Below, one piece after another: positions 1-11,630 of a DNA stretch of 64,000 bases. Both the position numbers and the translations under genes were made by a program. The notes beneath the pieces are model-generated. The model was not told where the DNA came from. It worked only from the letters and a program-made list of their open reading frames with translations, and did not search any database. The stretch spans positions 27,807,414 to 27,871,413 of the forward strand of contig JACMZG010000008.1 of NCBI GenBank assembly GCA_018340805.1, given 5' to 3'. The stretch comes from Microvelia longipes (lineage: Eukaryota; Arthropoda; Insecta; Hemiptera; Veliidae). Each line of letters opens with the position of its first letter. Position 1 is the stretch's first letter.

Positions 1-1230
1 TTGCTGGAAATTCCAAGTTCCACTATCCAATATTATTTTATATGGGTTAAATCTTGAGTTGAACCGATTTAATAATACCATCCAACCGTAGACGGTAAAA
101 GTTCTTCTGAGTTATATCAAAAAAGAATTCACAGGTCTGTTTATTAAGTGTTGATTAAAATTGAAAAGCAGCTGTCAGTTAATATCAATTAGTTTAGTTT
201 GACTGGTATTAAATCTTTTTAAAAACCTGAATACACAGTTAGTAATGAATGCACTTGGCCCACCCACGGGATTGATTCCGTTCTAATCAGACATGATTTT
301 ACAACAATTTAACTGTTTATTCGCTCAGTAATAATTATTTTAATGCTTTAACATTAAATCGAAAAATTGCGAAGTATTTCATCAAAATTAGTTATTTTTA
401 CTTATATTAAGATTTTAGATGAAACATTTATTATTTCAAAACTTTAAAACGGGGCTAATGTTGGTTTGAGTGCTGTAATGTTTGATGATTATATGGGTTA
501 AAATATCTCCGCCTTATTTTGAACATTTACAAACTTCGACGAAATTTAGTGAGTATGGATCACGAATTAGGCAAAGGAGAAACAAAGGTTTTAGTTAGAA
601 TTTAACAAATATTTAAAAATTGGAAACTACTATGGTGGAAGTCATAAGAAACAATTTTAAATTCTTCTAATGTATGACACAATGATGGCATAGAAATTTT
701 AACGCAATTTGTTCAATGATACTTGTGAAACCATTAACGCACTTGTTACACTAAAGTGTATACTTGTAATAATATGTCACTAACTTTAAATTTTCAAAAT
801 GGCCACTGAATATTTTTGGAACAGTTAATGTGTATATATATTTCACACTTGTTTTGGTAGCATAGAGTGAAAAATTACTAATAAGGAATGACACTGATTA
901 GTAATTCTCTTGATTGTTACTTATCTGAACTTACAAGAAAACTTAGAAATTTTTTGACTTATATTGTTATGAATTAATACTAGTATTATTCACTTAAACT
1001 ACCTAGAATTTTGCATTATAATCAAAAATATTTAAAATGTATTAAATGTTTGTAAAAAAAAACCCTGTAAAAATACAGCCTTTGTTTGATAAACGAGGCG
1101 GCATTAAACGCCTCAATATCAGCATATTAGTACCGCTGTTACTTGGTATAGCATAGAATAGTCACCTGCAAAAGGGCTGGAGTACGTAGTTCAGTAGATG
1201 AACTATCATAGACTTTTGTCATACCGTAAA
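1..1230. other. AT-rich non-coding stretch, nothing recognised
   Basis: No open frame of note and no repeat shared with the rest of the window. A short hairpin with arms GAGGCG/CGCCTC sits near 1095-1114. I see no gene signal. Confidence 0.5.
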
Positions 1231-1574
1231 CAATTAGTGGGTTAAATCATTTGATACAACCGAGTTTTGCAAAACATGAATAGTTGACACAATATAATTG
1301 TGCGAGAGATACCTAGGAAATGCAATGCCAAGCAAAATGCAATGCTACATCTGGGAACTGTTCCATCATTCGACATTCGTCATCATTGATGGCTCGACAT
1401 AATGTCATGTCCCACTCTGTTTCGTTACGTCTAACTCATCAGGAAGCCGACAGATGATTCGTCAATGATGACGAATTTCGAATGATGGAACAGCTCTCAG
1501 AAGTAGCATTGCTTTTTGCTTGTTACATTTCCTAGGTGTATCTCGCTCAATTATATTGTGTCAATTAGTGGGTT
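1231..1574. mobile_element. R4 foldback element with 13-bp target duplication
   Basis: The 13-bp direct repeat CAATTAGTGGGTT occurs at 1231-1243 and 1562-1574 and brackets a large inverted repeat. The left arm (from about 1244) is the reverse complement of the R4 units at 61.4-62.0 kb. The right arm (from about 1462) is a second, plus-strand, R4 unit that ends near 1561. The arms meet head-to-head around 1442-1461, where a hammerhead-like core lies. Both arms contain CCTAGG and an ATTATATTGTGTCA-type end. The 13-bp duplication suggests target-primed (retroelement-type) insertion. There is no coding capacity. Confidence 0.7.
1415..1456 (-). ncRNA. Hammerhead-like ribozyme core, type III order, in R4
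   Basis: Read on the minus strand: UCUGU, then cleavage-type GUC, then GGCUUC, CUGAUGA, a stem-loop GUUA-GACG-UAAC, then GAA and ACAGA. UCUGU pairs with ACAGA as helix III (5 bp) and GUUA/UAAC forms helix II (4 bp). The conserved CUGANGA and GAAA boxes are intact. Helix I would be only GG/UC, so activity as a monomer is doubtful. It is the minus-strand homologue of the core at 61747-61787. Confidence 0.5.
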
Positions 1575-1980
1575 GCTCTGCTGAATTATGTTTAAAGGTC
1601 TAGCTGGTCCATCAATATATTTTAAATTAACTATATGTATTTGTTTTTAGAATATTTCTTACTAATAACCTTTTATGGGGTGTTAAGTGTCATTTTATAG
1701 ACGCATTTAATTAATTTACCTAAGATTTACGGAAAACAAAAGAAACTAAGTTAGAAAACATTAATTAGAAGATCTATTAGTGGGAAAATAAAGAAAAGTT
1801 TGTATGCACAAGTGAAAGTATTTATTTATAATCACACAGGGTGCGAGTCGTAACACCTTAACAAATGCCTTAATCTAATAATAATCAAAATGATAAAAAA
1901 ATATTTAAACAAAGACAGAATGCTTCATTATTTCTAGAATTCAAAGGAGTCAAGTATAAATTAAATCAGTCAAAAATAAA
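1575..1980. other. AT-rich spacer, nothing recognised
   Basis: No coding frame and no shared repeat seen. Confidence 0.45.
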
Positions 1981-2780
1981 TACGGGGTACCTCGAAACTT
2001 TTTCTCATTACATCGGATTTGCTACGCTCATCCTCCTTCCTCCGGACTCGCTTCGCTCGTTCTAAGAATATATAATTTGCTGAATATACAAATTTATATA
2101 TAAAATGTATTTACAGAATATACAAATTTTTACTGCAACACTTCTTGGGACTCATTTCTCCTCAGATAGTAATTACATTAGTTTATTCCCAAAGGTCACT
2201 AATCTAGGTACTGACCTCGCTCGATACCACTTAACTTTTATGATCCAACAAAAATCATAGATATGCATACCGTATAGAAACAAAACTTAGTATACTTATT
2301 TAATACGAAAAGGAATACATTTCTACTAAATTTTATCTCAATTGGATTATTTTCTGACTTTTTGAAATTTAAAAAAAACGTAAAAACGTCATTCGATAAA
2401 AATTAAACTAATGCTGATAGTGTAATAAAACTTGGCACATATGTTAGTCTTATACATGGCTACATGTGTGATAAATCTCAAACTGATCACAGTATTCGTC
2501 CGTGTATTATAAATATTCGAAATTTTTGCTTTCATTATTGAGGGTTAATGACGTCATAAAAAATGTTTTCCGGATAACACAATTAGGCCTTAAGATTGAA
2601 TTTTGTACCAAGTTTTAACTCTCTAACATAAATACACTGGGAGATAAGATGATGACAGACACCCACAGACACTTAAGAGTTCTTAAAAACGCCTGGAACG
2701 GATTATTCCGTTGACATCCCCGTTTCGTAACTCAATACTTTTCCTATATACCTACGGTATAAATGAGGAAAAGTAAAAAT
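1981..2780 (+). repeat. R1 interspersed repeat, near full-length copy
   Basis: Runs from the GTACGGGGTACC-type head through the CTCGCTTCGCTCG block and the 'aacttggcacatatgttag' and 'ggttaatgacgtcat' segments to the tail TATACCTACGGTATA, ending GAGGAAAAGT. Family hallmarks are an inverted 12-mer, ACTTTTCCTCAT near the head and ATGAGGAAAAGT near the tail (here the head copy is diverged), a CA/CAGA-rich centre, and a 3' stem-loop TATACC-TAC-GGTATA. There is no protein. The layout is reminiscent of Helentron-derived HINE elements, which is inference only. Confidence 0.8.
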
Positions 2781-2985
2781 TGATTGACACGTAAATCTAG
2801 GGACAAATGGACGGTTATTAAGAACAAAGCTATCATTTTAAAAGTTTTGTTTGCGGGTTACAAATGGTTTTAATTTAAATTGTGACTAATTCGAATATAG
2901 ATATCAAGAGGGGACAGTATTTAATATAGGTAATAATTAAGTATTTTGTATAAAAATCTATCATAAACATTTGAAAGATAGTATT
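2781..2985 (+). repeat. R1-flanking sequence shared with 46.9-47.1 kb
   Basis: After the R1 tail, about 200 bp continues to match the sequence downstream of the R1 copy at 46.9 kb. Shared blocks include ACGTAAATCTA, GACAAAT.GAC.GTTATTA and ATAGATATCAAGAGG. Only these two R1 copies share it, so it is either a longer R1 variant or the host of a duplicated segment. Confidence 0.55.
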
Positions 2986-4080
2986 TTAGAGCATTAATTG
3001 GAGCAAACCAATAAAACAAACAGAAATTTTTATCTAGTTCACACATTTCTATGTACATTATCTAGTTCACAAAGTTGTATACATGGTTTGAATAGATGTT
3101 TTGTAAAGTAAAAGAAGTACACAGATAATCATACCACAACAGAGGGCTCTCTGCCTTAAAAGTGGAAAGATTCCTGTAGTTTATCACAGCAGCAGAATGG
3201 TCACCAGTTTTTTTGATTGACGGTTTGTTTGATGGTTCATAAATATTTAATCTTAAGTTCTTTATTTATTTAACCGTTATGTTTAATGTTAATAATATGT
3301 TTATGTTGCATAAATATTTTTAATGTAAATATGGAAAATAAATAAATAAAAAAAAGGATGTTAAAATAAATAAAAAAAGTGAGTTTTGTGAAGTCCTATT
3401 TTAATGTCATACATAAGTTTAGCTCAAACTCAACAATAATATTCTAGAACACTCTCCTATGTTGTCTAATCAGACAACAAGGATCATGTTTTTCTTGAAT
3501 ATCCTTAAAGGGGACAGTAATAGGTATATAACACCTATAAACTCATTCGTCCAAAAATATCTTGCAGCTCTACCAGTATCTTAGTTCAACTAACAAACTG
3601 ATAGATACCCCGTATGGTAAGATACCATCCGTTACAAGCAGTAATTTCGTGGAAGACGCAGGTCTTCCTGGGTAACTTCTGAACTCTTTGAAAATCTCTT
3701 TATCCTCGTGAAAACAAATACGATGATAATCTTCTATTGTGAAATCCTAATTTATTACTATTTTAGTCAGTTTTTCCATTATTTGTTTTGTTTATTTAAC
3801 TGTGCGGTGTTATCTTGAAATCAGATACAGTTTTTTATGTTCAACACTTTCATTTGTAACAAAGAAATAAATCTTAAGAAAAAAAGGCAAAATCATTTGT
3901 TACATTTTTATGTAAAGAAGAGAAAATGAACAGGTTTGATGTAATAGGAAAATTGAGAATTACTTATAATGTTACATCAACAATAATAAAATGTGTAAAA
4001 AAATGAAATAAAAAGTCTAATTGTCATGTTGTACAACTATCAGATTACGTAATTTCTCTATTGTATATAGCAATGATCAG
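2986..4080. other. AT-rich stretch, nothing recognised
   Basis: No open frame above background and no shared repeat identified. Confidence 0.45.
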
Positions 4081-4260
4081 CCTTAGTAGAGAAACTTACT
4101 ACTCTTAGCGAATTTCCTGAGGATAAAAAATCGCTAATGAAGTGTCTGACATGGTGATTATAGGACCTGGTAGTGTGTCCGGAACCCGATTCATGAAACT
4201 TAAAAAAATCAACTTTATCTAGAAGAGGCCTATTGAAAACAATATTTTTTGACGTCATTA
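4081..4260 (+). repeat. Decayed R3/SINE-like fragment
   Basis: Contains GCGAATTTCCT followed by CGCTAATG and then a 'tgacgtcattaa' segment, in the same order as the R3-associated copy at 55.7 kb. It is too diverged to delimit. The minus-strand ORF across it is fortuitous. Confidence 0.35.
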
Positions 4261-4341
4261 AACCAGCAAAATTTTAAAAAATTTCAATATTAAGCATTTA
4301 AATTTTTAGCGGGGAAAAAGTTCTATATTTATATTTTCTTG

Positions 4342-4426
4342 ATTGCTGAACCGGTTTTTTTTTTTTTTTTTTTTTTTTGGCATTGGCTTTTATTAGCCAT
4401 ACAGCCATTTTATTGCTGAACCGGTT
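4342..4426 (-). mobile_element. 5'-truncated poly(A) retroposon with 15-bp target duplication
   Basis: The 15-bp sequence ATTGCTGAACCGGTT is present at 4342-4356 and 4412-4426. Between the copies lie about 22 T residues followed by a 33-bp segment whose reverse complement contains TGGCTAATAAAAGCC. Read on the minus strand this is a short 3' end with an AATAAA signal, a poly(A) tail and a target duplication, the signature of a heavily 5'-truncated LINE or LINE-mobilised transcript. Confidence 0.8.
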
Positions 4427-4474
4427 AAAACCGTTCCAAACTCATCGATACGACCACTCTTAGTAAATAAACCA

Positions 4475-4615
4475 TAAAAAAAGCCTTCGGCCTTTTTGCC
4501 TCTTCGCTCCACAGCCTCCACGCCTTACTGTGGCCGCTTAGTGGTGACATGGTTGTTGCACTTATCAGTTCGTCATATTACTGATTTATATAAGTGGCAT
4601 ACTGGCACGGTTTAA
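4475..4615 (+). repeat. R6 repeat (copy also at 44.6 kb)
   Basis: Shares the blocks GTCGTCATATTACTG or TTCGTCATATTACTG, 'tttatataagt.gcatactg.cac' and a GC-rich AGGCC..TTTT..GCC head with 44640-44765. No coding capacity. The family is not recognised. Confidence 0.6.
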
Positions 4616-4639
4616 TCGCTTATAATCGTAAGCGATTAT

Positions 4640-4866
4640 AAGCGATTTTTCCGAAATTTTCCGCGACTTTTCGAAATCTATGCTCATCTTTGCTTGAGTC
4701 ATTATTGCGGGTTAATGACGTCATAAAAACATTATTTTGCAAATAGCACAACTGTAGCTATAGATTAGAATTTTTGTACAAAGTTTAACTCTTTAGCATA
4801 AATACACTAGAAGCTATGAGGATAACAAACACACACACTCACACAGACAGACAAGTTTGTAAAAAC
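4640..4866 (+). repeat. R1 fragment (central and 3' part)
   Basis: Matches R1 from the TTTCCGCG segment through GAGTCATTATTGCGGGTTAATGACG to the CACA/CAGACAGACAA region. It stops before the terminal stem-loop. Confidence 0.7.
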
Positions 4867-6569
4867 CATTTAGGTTTTTAAAAAAAAATGTATTATTATT
4901 TTTAAAAAAAATGTATTATTATTTTTAAAAAAAAATAATATATGGTAAATTGGAAACATACCTTCACTGAATGATAAAATATGCTTTCAGTCAAGTAACG
5001 CATCTTGGATTGTCTCGTTTACAGCGCTTATTTTAGATATTATCACCATCTCTCCTAGAAACAAGAAAGAAAAAATATATGTATATAAAACTGTTAAAGG
5101 TACTTGAAGGTAGACCAAAAAGTTATACACGAAGGGAAAAAAACTTTTGCTTGGAGTAACTCCTAGGATGGTACCCATGTCGATTTTTATTACTCTGTGC
5201 TACAATTAAAGATTTTGTCCCTCTAGGCTCTGACAAAAAGGCCCCTGTTAATCTACCTAGGCTCCCACAAGACATACAATCAACTATTATTACTCCTTCC
5301 TGAGCTTTAAGACAATAGACAGCTGGACTTCATTCTTGAAGTTGGCAGCAATGTCTTGAGAAAAGGGGCCTTTATCATAAGGCCTTCATTTTCCAAACAA
5401 CCGTAACTAAATGAGGAATTTGACAAAAATAGATTCATTTAAATTTTTTCAATGTTAAGAGTAACTTGTATGCGTTATAGTTAAATTATATTTTCTTATA
5501 TTCATTTCAAAATAAGCTCTTAAATATAATTTTCCATATTTATTGATGCAAGTCAGTTTATATAAAAAACCCAACAGTAAAGGATATAAGATGTTTAGAA
5601 AATTATTAGTAGCGGGAACTCTCCATGGGGTAGCCTACGTCTATAGGTTACCTTTGCCCAGCTGTCAATTTTCAAACCTATTTGGCTTCCAAGACTTGAG
5701 GTGTATGATTATCATATAGTGTGATGATTATATACATTAATTATACATTATTAAATATAATCATAGTTTTAGAGTTAGTTGTTTGTCTATGTTAGAGTTT
5801 TTATTTGCTTGCTCATTTTGTTGATATCCTATTTTAGTGAAAAATTAAAAGTGTATTTTAAGTAAGTAAGTATTTTTTTTAATAACAGCTTCAATAAAAA
5901 GGATATTTATGATGAGTTATTTTGAAGTTTCTCTACAGGACATATACGACTCTACATATATGAACTCAATATATTATGTAACACACAATACAAATGATCT
6001 TGAGATTTGACGTACTTAAAACTATAAAAGAGGTGACTCAGATAGACAAAAGGATACGATATCATTAAAATCTTCTTTTGCTAACAATTTAAATATAATT
6101 AATATGGACGGCAGCTAAAACTTGTCTATTATGAATTCAAATAGGCAAAGTTGTTCCATCTTCCTCAAGTCTGGCTTATGTCATAAATTAGTTATTAAAC
6201 TTTTAAGTCTGACAGAAGAACGCCTACTTGCATTATATTATCAAATATAGAAGCTGTTAGTCATTTTTTGTTTTTGAAAATGACGACCTTTTGTCCTTGA
6301 TTTCTTGACCATTAAAATAACTTTGTATTAACAATAAACTCTGTGGCCATAGATTAAAATTTTATCCATCCCTAAAGGTTACAGCAATATATGTTGAGTG
6401 TAAAAAGAATGGGAGTTGGAGAGAGTTGTTAGAAAGATGTTGGAGAGTAAGAATTTCATCACAAATAAAACCAATACATTCTAAATTAAATGATGACCAG
6501 ACATTTGAAAACAAGAGGCCTTTGGCCCGATTTATAATTTTTTTGAAGATTCGTGATTTTTAAAAGGTT
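4867..6569. other. AT-rich stretch with a weak 10-bp inverted pair
   Basis: No gene recognised. AAAGGCCCCT near 5241 and AGGGGCCTTT near 5361 form a 10-bp inverted pair about 120 bp apart, possibly the ends of a very small TIR element. A 21-bp unit ending ATTATTATTTTT is repeated around 4880-4935. Confidence 0.4.
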
Positions 6570-6682
6570 TACTGGGTCATTATTGTGGGTTAATGACGTC
6601 ACACTTATTTTATAAACAATAATACCTAATAGGTATTACCTTGGAGGGTAGGGTAGTACCTCTTAGGTACTACCTAAGAGGT
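6570..6682 (+). repeat. R1 fragment followed by two compact palindromes
   Basis: 6570-6606 matches the R1 'tcattattg.gggttaatgacgtca' segment. Directly after it, 6621-6637 is AATACCTA-A-TAGGTATT, and 6658-6682 has 12-bp arms (ACCTCTTAGGTA and its complement) around one C. Confidence 0.6.
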
Positions 6683-6873
6683 CTTCGGTCTTTTGTTTAA
6701 AAAACGTTTTGAAGTAACTATTCTTGTGCAGATAAATTTGTGTAATAAATGCCTTATTTGCGCCGTTTTAACGTGATAATATACATTTATAAATGGTGAA
6801 CATTTTCTTAAAGATTCGATAGCTCGCAAATATGGTTAGCCCAATTTTTGTGAACGGTCTTAATTTTCTTTTA

Positions 6874-7374
6874 CATCATATAAGTAAATCTTCGGTATAC
6901 GGTGCACCCCGTTATCAATACTATATATCGATATATTTTTAGTTACGCGACACGTAAACGAGAACTGAGCACTTAAAAGATAAGCAGCGTCGTTAAATTA
7001 TTAATTATAATTAAAACATTAAAAAAAACATACAACAAATGAATGAAACATTAACAACAAAAATATAATAAAAACCTGAAAATAACAACACAAAAATACG
7101 TAAAAAATAAATGATGATGTATTGTATCATCGATTATTCTTATGAAAACATAGTTAAACATAAAAAATATGAATATAGTTATAAACCATTTTACAACAAA
7201 TAAAAAAAACAAACAACAAAAAAACATTTAAAAAAATAATAAAATATGATCATAAACGTAAAAGAAAAGGCATATATCGATTATTCCTACGTCACATCTC
7301 TAAACTAAAAATATATCGATACATAGTATTGATAACAGGGTGCACCGTATACCGAAGTTCAGCCCATCATATAA
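6874..7374. mobile_element. TIR element (~480 bp) with 10-bp target duplication
   Basis: CATCATATAA at 6874-6883 is repeated at 7365-7374. Inside are terminal inverted repeats of about 55-60 bp with core CTTCGGTATACGGTGCACCC and internal ATCGATATATTTTTAGTT; the outermost 6-8 bp have diverged. The interior is A-rich and non-coding. Long TIRs with a 9-11-bp duplication are typical of non-autonomous Mutator-like elements; the assignment is inferred. Confidence 0.65.
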
Positions 7375-8908
7375 AAGAAGATGATTAATTAATTTTTATT
7401 TTGTTCAGAAGGATATGATGAAAAATTTAAAGAAGGGGTTATATTTAGCTCGTAGTGTAGCTTACGAAATATGTCCGGAAAAAAAATTTAAATCTTATTT
7501 TAAATTTAAGCTAAAATATTTCTTGTATTTTAGAACACTACACGCTTTTGACTTTACATGCTATCGATTTTACAAAATTTACGACTTAGTATTTATTGGT
7601 TAACATTAAACAAACAAAAATTTAGCAAAATTAAGACGAGTGATTTTATCTTCAAACCAGAGCAATAATATATATTGAAATATTTAAAAAAACATAAACA
7701 AACTTAGAATATAATTAACAAACATATTGGATTCAAGATACAATTTTCTGAAAGAAGTACTATAATATATTACAAGATCAGGTTACGGGAAATAAAATGT
7801 CAATGAAAAATTTCTGTAAAAAAATGTTGAATGTCAACCAAGTTAACCGAAAAGGCAATAAAAGAACGGGTTTGTAATAAACTTGCAACCTTTAAGGTCA
7901 TTCCACTTTGATATTGTTCATATTTTATTATATTAGTAGAATTACAAATTTATTTTTTTTTTCTTTATCTATTTTATATATACTTTTTATTTATTATATT
8001 TTATTTCTTTAAATTACATTCGAGTGGACAGAGGATTATACTAGGAATTATAGTGTAAGGAAAAAAATAAAAAAGTATCAAAACATTAAGTTAAAGGAAC
8101 AGCATTTATTGTAGAATATAATATATTCTATATAGCACTTTTTCCATCAAATACAAATTCTTTTCAAAAGCTTGTTCAACATTCCATTTGCCTTAATATC
8201 TGATGTATGATTTGTTCTTACATTTATTTATCCAATGTTTTAAAGAAAATTTATTTTGTCTGCACTGAACAAACTTACTTTATTCTTACTACATTTATTT
8301 TTTAGTTTGAGTTGGATCATTTAATGTTAATTAAATAATTAAATTGTTGATGGTTAAATAATTAATTATTGTCTTTTCCTTCAAATTCATCTCAGTTCCT
8401 TTTATCTAAATCCATATATAAATTTTTATTTGGTAAATATTTTTTAGTATTACTATTCTCGTTTTTTATCATATAATAGTTATAAATTCAAATAATACAA
8501 TATAGCACAAAAATCGTCATAAAACAAACGTCGACCTCTCATTTTATGAAGGTATTTTATCTTTGATCTAAATACGTGTTTTTAAAAAAAAATAAATAAA
8601 AAAGCAAAACGTATTCAGTGCTTGTATGCTATATGATATTTAGTTAAATAAAATAAATATCTCATTTAAAGAGTGTTTCTTTTCGAGAAAAAAAGAAATA
8701 AAATTTTGTACCCATAAAAAGGTTTTGTGAAATAAAAATTTGTGTATGATTAAATTTAATGCTAACCATAAAATGTTGTGCTTACCGATATAACTATTTT
8801 TTTGTTTAAATTTTATTAATTTTTTCTAACAATTTTTGTTTTGCATCTTATAACATTTCATGTATTTACTCGGAGATAAAAGTTTGAATTTTTTTCATTA
8901 CATATGTT
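7375..8908. other. AT-rich stretch, nothing recognised
   Basis: Long A- or T-rich runs and no convincing frame. I see no shared repeat. Confidence 0.45.
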
Positions 8909-8954
8909 TTGTGCACATGCATTGTGGGATATATTTGTCTTTGTTGTTTTTCAG

Positions 8955-9145
8955 CTATTTATTGGAAGATAAGTTACAAATTGACCCTACTTGATTGCTC
9001 TCAAATTAAAGAAGAGGCTAAAAATTTTAAGCATTTTCTTTGGTTTAACTTATGTTGGGTATTATTAGGTATTATTAATTTAAACATTGATAAGGAAATG
9101 AGTAAATATAGAGAAGGATTGCATTGCATTGCAAATGAAGTGTAA
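8955..9145 (+). CDS. Possible terminal exon, unidentified
   Basis: A polypyrimidine tract ending TTTTTCAG (8947-8954) precedes an open frame to a TAA-type stop at 9145. The 60-odd-residue peptide includes KEEAKNFKHFLWFNLCW and INLNIDKEMSKYREGL, with a mix of charged and aromatic residues that is less repeat-like than most ORFs here. I do not recognise a family. No matching upstream exon or poly(A) signal is visible, so chance is quite possible. Confidence 0.15.
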
Positions 9146-9184
9146 AATTATAATAAGACATCTTTTCTCCACATCAAATTCCTC

Positions 9185-9300
9185 TTCTTTTGGTCATCAT
9201 CAGTGATGATTACAGATGAAGACTGAGTGGTTGAAAGATGGCTCTGTCATAAAAATTTTACGTGGACAGACTCGGGCGTTTTATTAAAGTTATTGTAGTC
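9185..9300 (+). repeat. Decayed Penelope-type 3' repeat with hammerhead remnant
   Basis: The 3' half (GGTTGAAAGATGGCTCTGTC, then 'gacagactcgggcgttttatta') matches the intact core and downstream sequence at 50.7 kb almost base for base. The 5' half is rearranged (AGTGATGA instead of CUGAUGA), so the ribozyme is broken. Confidence 0.55.
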
Positions 9301-9540
9301 TCATATTTGTAATACAGAGCTCCGAATAAAAAATATTTCATGACATAAATCACATGAACACCCTAGCCCAGGGGACAATATCTGCGTCAAAATTCATTTG
9401 ATTTCAACAAACGATATAATTAGTGATTGACAGGTTATAAAGTGCTATTAATTTTAGATCAACATCATATGACAGCAAGAAATGAATGATAAATATTCAA
9501 TATTTGAATGCTTATAATATACAAGCGCAACTACACATAT

Positions 9541-9770
9541 AGGTTGATTTTTGTTCAAAGTTTCATCTCTCTAGCATAAATAAACTGGGAACTACGGTGT
9601 TAATAGACACACACACCCACATATAGACAGACAACTTTGTAAAAACTACTCAGCAGGTCTAAAAAACACCTGAAACGGATAATTCCGGTGGCATCCCGGT
9701 TTCAGGTTTTTTTTGCAAACACAATACTTTTTCTATATACCTACAGTATACATAAGGAAAAGTAAAAATT
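9541..9770 (+). repeat. R1 fragment (3' third)
   Basis: Begins at the GATTTTTGTTCAAAG segment, passes the CA/CAGA-rich centre and the AAACGGATAATTCCGG segment, and ends with the stem-loop and AAGGAAAAGTAAAAATT. It is 5'-truncated. Confidence 0.75.
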
Positions 9771-10793
9771 ACGTCAGCTAAATCATAAAGAAAAACTAGT
9801 TTCAGTACCTAACAAAAATGTTAACTTTCAATAAATTAAAAAGACTATAAAACATACGTAGTCTTAATATGACATAATATAAACACAGATTAACACAACA
9901 ATCATAAAGAAAGGTTATAATCAAATAATTTAAACAGTGTGATCATACATAAGTTAAAAGACCGATCTTTTTTACGACATTTTTATTCAAATCGACAAAC
10001 AGATCTTGAAAAACATGTGTTTAAATTAAAGAAATATAAAAAAGAGTACATAATAACTATAATAAATAAATAAAAAATTAAATATAAAAATTGTTCGGTT
10101 ATATAATTACACCCTTAGTTAGAATGTAAACAATATATTGTTGGTATCATAAAATTTAGCGGTACTAAATTGTTATTTCCAATCTGTCAATTAGTTCTTT
10201 AACTAAATAATCTTATTTTATAATTATTTTCCAACTTTAATTTATAAGGATATCATTTAATATTTTTTTTATTATACCGTCTTTAAAACTAGTATTACGC
10301 AAGTGAATGAATAATAGATAAAAAAATGATGGCATATTGAACTGTATCCGTTTTATAGTTATTATTTAAACATGTTCCAAGGATGTTATTTTGTTCTATC
10401 CTCGCTTTAATCAAGATGGAAGCGGTAGAAAGTTAAAGTATTCAAAACTTAAAGGGATATTTATTATATAATAATTTAATAAGAATAATAAAATAAGATA
10501 TAATAATAGAAGCTATTCATTAGAAATAAGATAATAGTGACAAATTCTTTTTATTATAATGTTTTAAAAGTAAATTGTTTATAGAGCTATAGAATATACT
10601 TACATCCTTAGTATTAAGAAATTGATCACTAATAAAAAATTTGAAGTTGGAATTAGGGACTGGCCTTTGCATGCGAGAATCAATCTAAGTGTTTTCAACT
10701 GTTAAAGTTATTATCTACATGGATAGGAAAGATACATTTATAAAAGGTCCAATAGAAAATTAGTAAAATAGTAGTAAACAAATTAGGCACGCA
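9771..10793. other. AT-rich stretch, nothing recognised
   Basis: No frame, tRNA or shared repeat seen. Confidence 0.45.
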
Positions 10794-11630
10794 GGGGTAC
10801 CTCGGAACTTTTTCTCGTTGCACGCAGATTTTTGTTTTTGTGCTTTAAAATGTATCAAACCAACAAAAAAGAAAATTGGGTGCGGAGAACCTCGAAAGTT
10901 TGTCACGATACTCATTGAGTCGGATTCGGTACGCTCGTCCTCCCTATTTTGGACTCGCTTCGCTCGTCATCTGACAGAAAATGTATTTTATTCCCAGCAG
11001 TCACCCATCTACGCTCAATGCATCTTAACTTTTATGATTTAACAAAAATCATCGATATACTTTTCCCATTAGAACTAATAATCCAAAAGCCGGACCTGAA
11101 AAAATGTGACTCATTTTGTACTAATTCGCTTCTCTCGTCCTCAGATAGTAAATATATCCAGTTTATTCCCAGGTTTCACTCATCCAGGCACTGAACACGC
11201 ACAATGCTGCTTCAGATTTTTTACAATTTTTAAACGTACACAAGTCATTTGATACAAATTTAACTGATGCTAATAATGAGATGAAACTTAGCACATATAT
11301 TAGTTTTATACATGGCTACATGAGTGTCAAATCTCAATTCGATCGCATAATTTTTCGCATTTAAAAATTATATTAGCATATAATAAATTTATATTTATAT
11401 TATAATTATAATTATAATATAGTATAATTATTAATTATTGTTAGAGCCATTATTGCATGTTAATGGCTCTTCCGAAAAGCACACTATGTCAGAAGACTGA
11501 CTTTTGTACAAAGTTTCAACTCTGTAGCATAAATACAATTGGAGCTACAATGACAACAGACTTACATGCACACACACACAGACAGACAACTTTGTAAAAC
11601 CACTCAGGAGGCCTTAAGAACACCTAAAAC
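10794..11630 (+). repeat. R1 copy with duplicated head
   Basis: Starts with a truncated head (GGGGTACCTCGGAAC) that breaks off after ~35 bp. A second R1 head begins near 10877 and continues through the CTCGCTTCGCTCG block, the 'gatgaaacttagcacatat' segment and the CACA/CAGACAGAC centre, stopping at CACCTAAAAC before the terminal stem-loop. The two overlapping plus-strand ORFs here are translations of the repeat. Confidence 0.75.
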
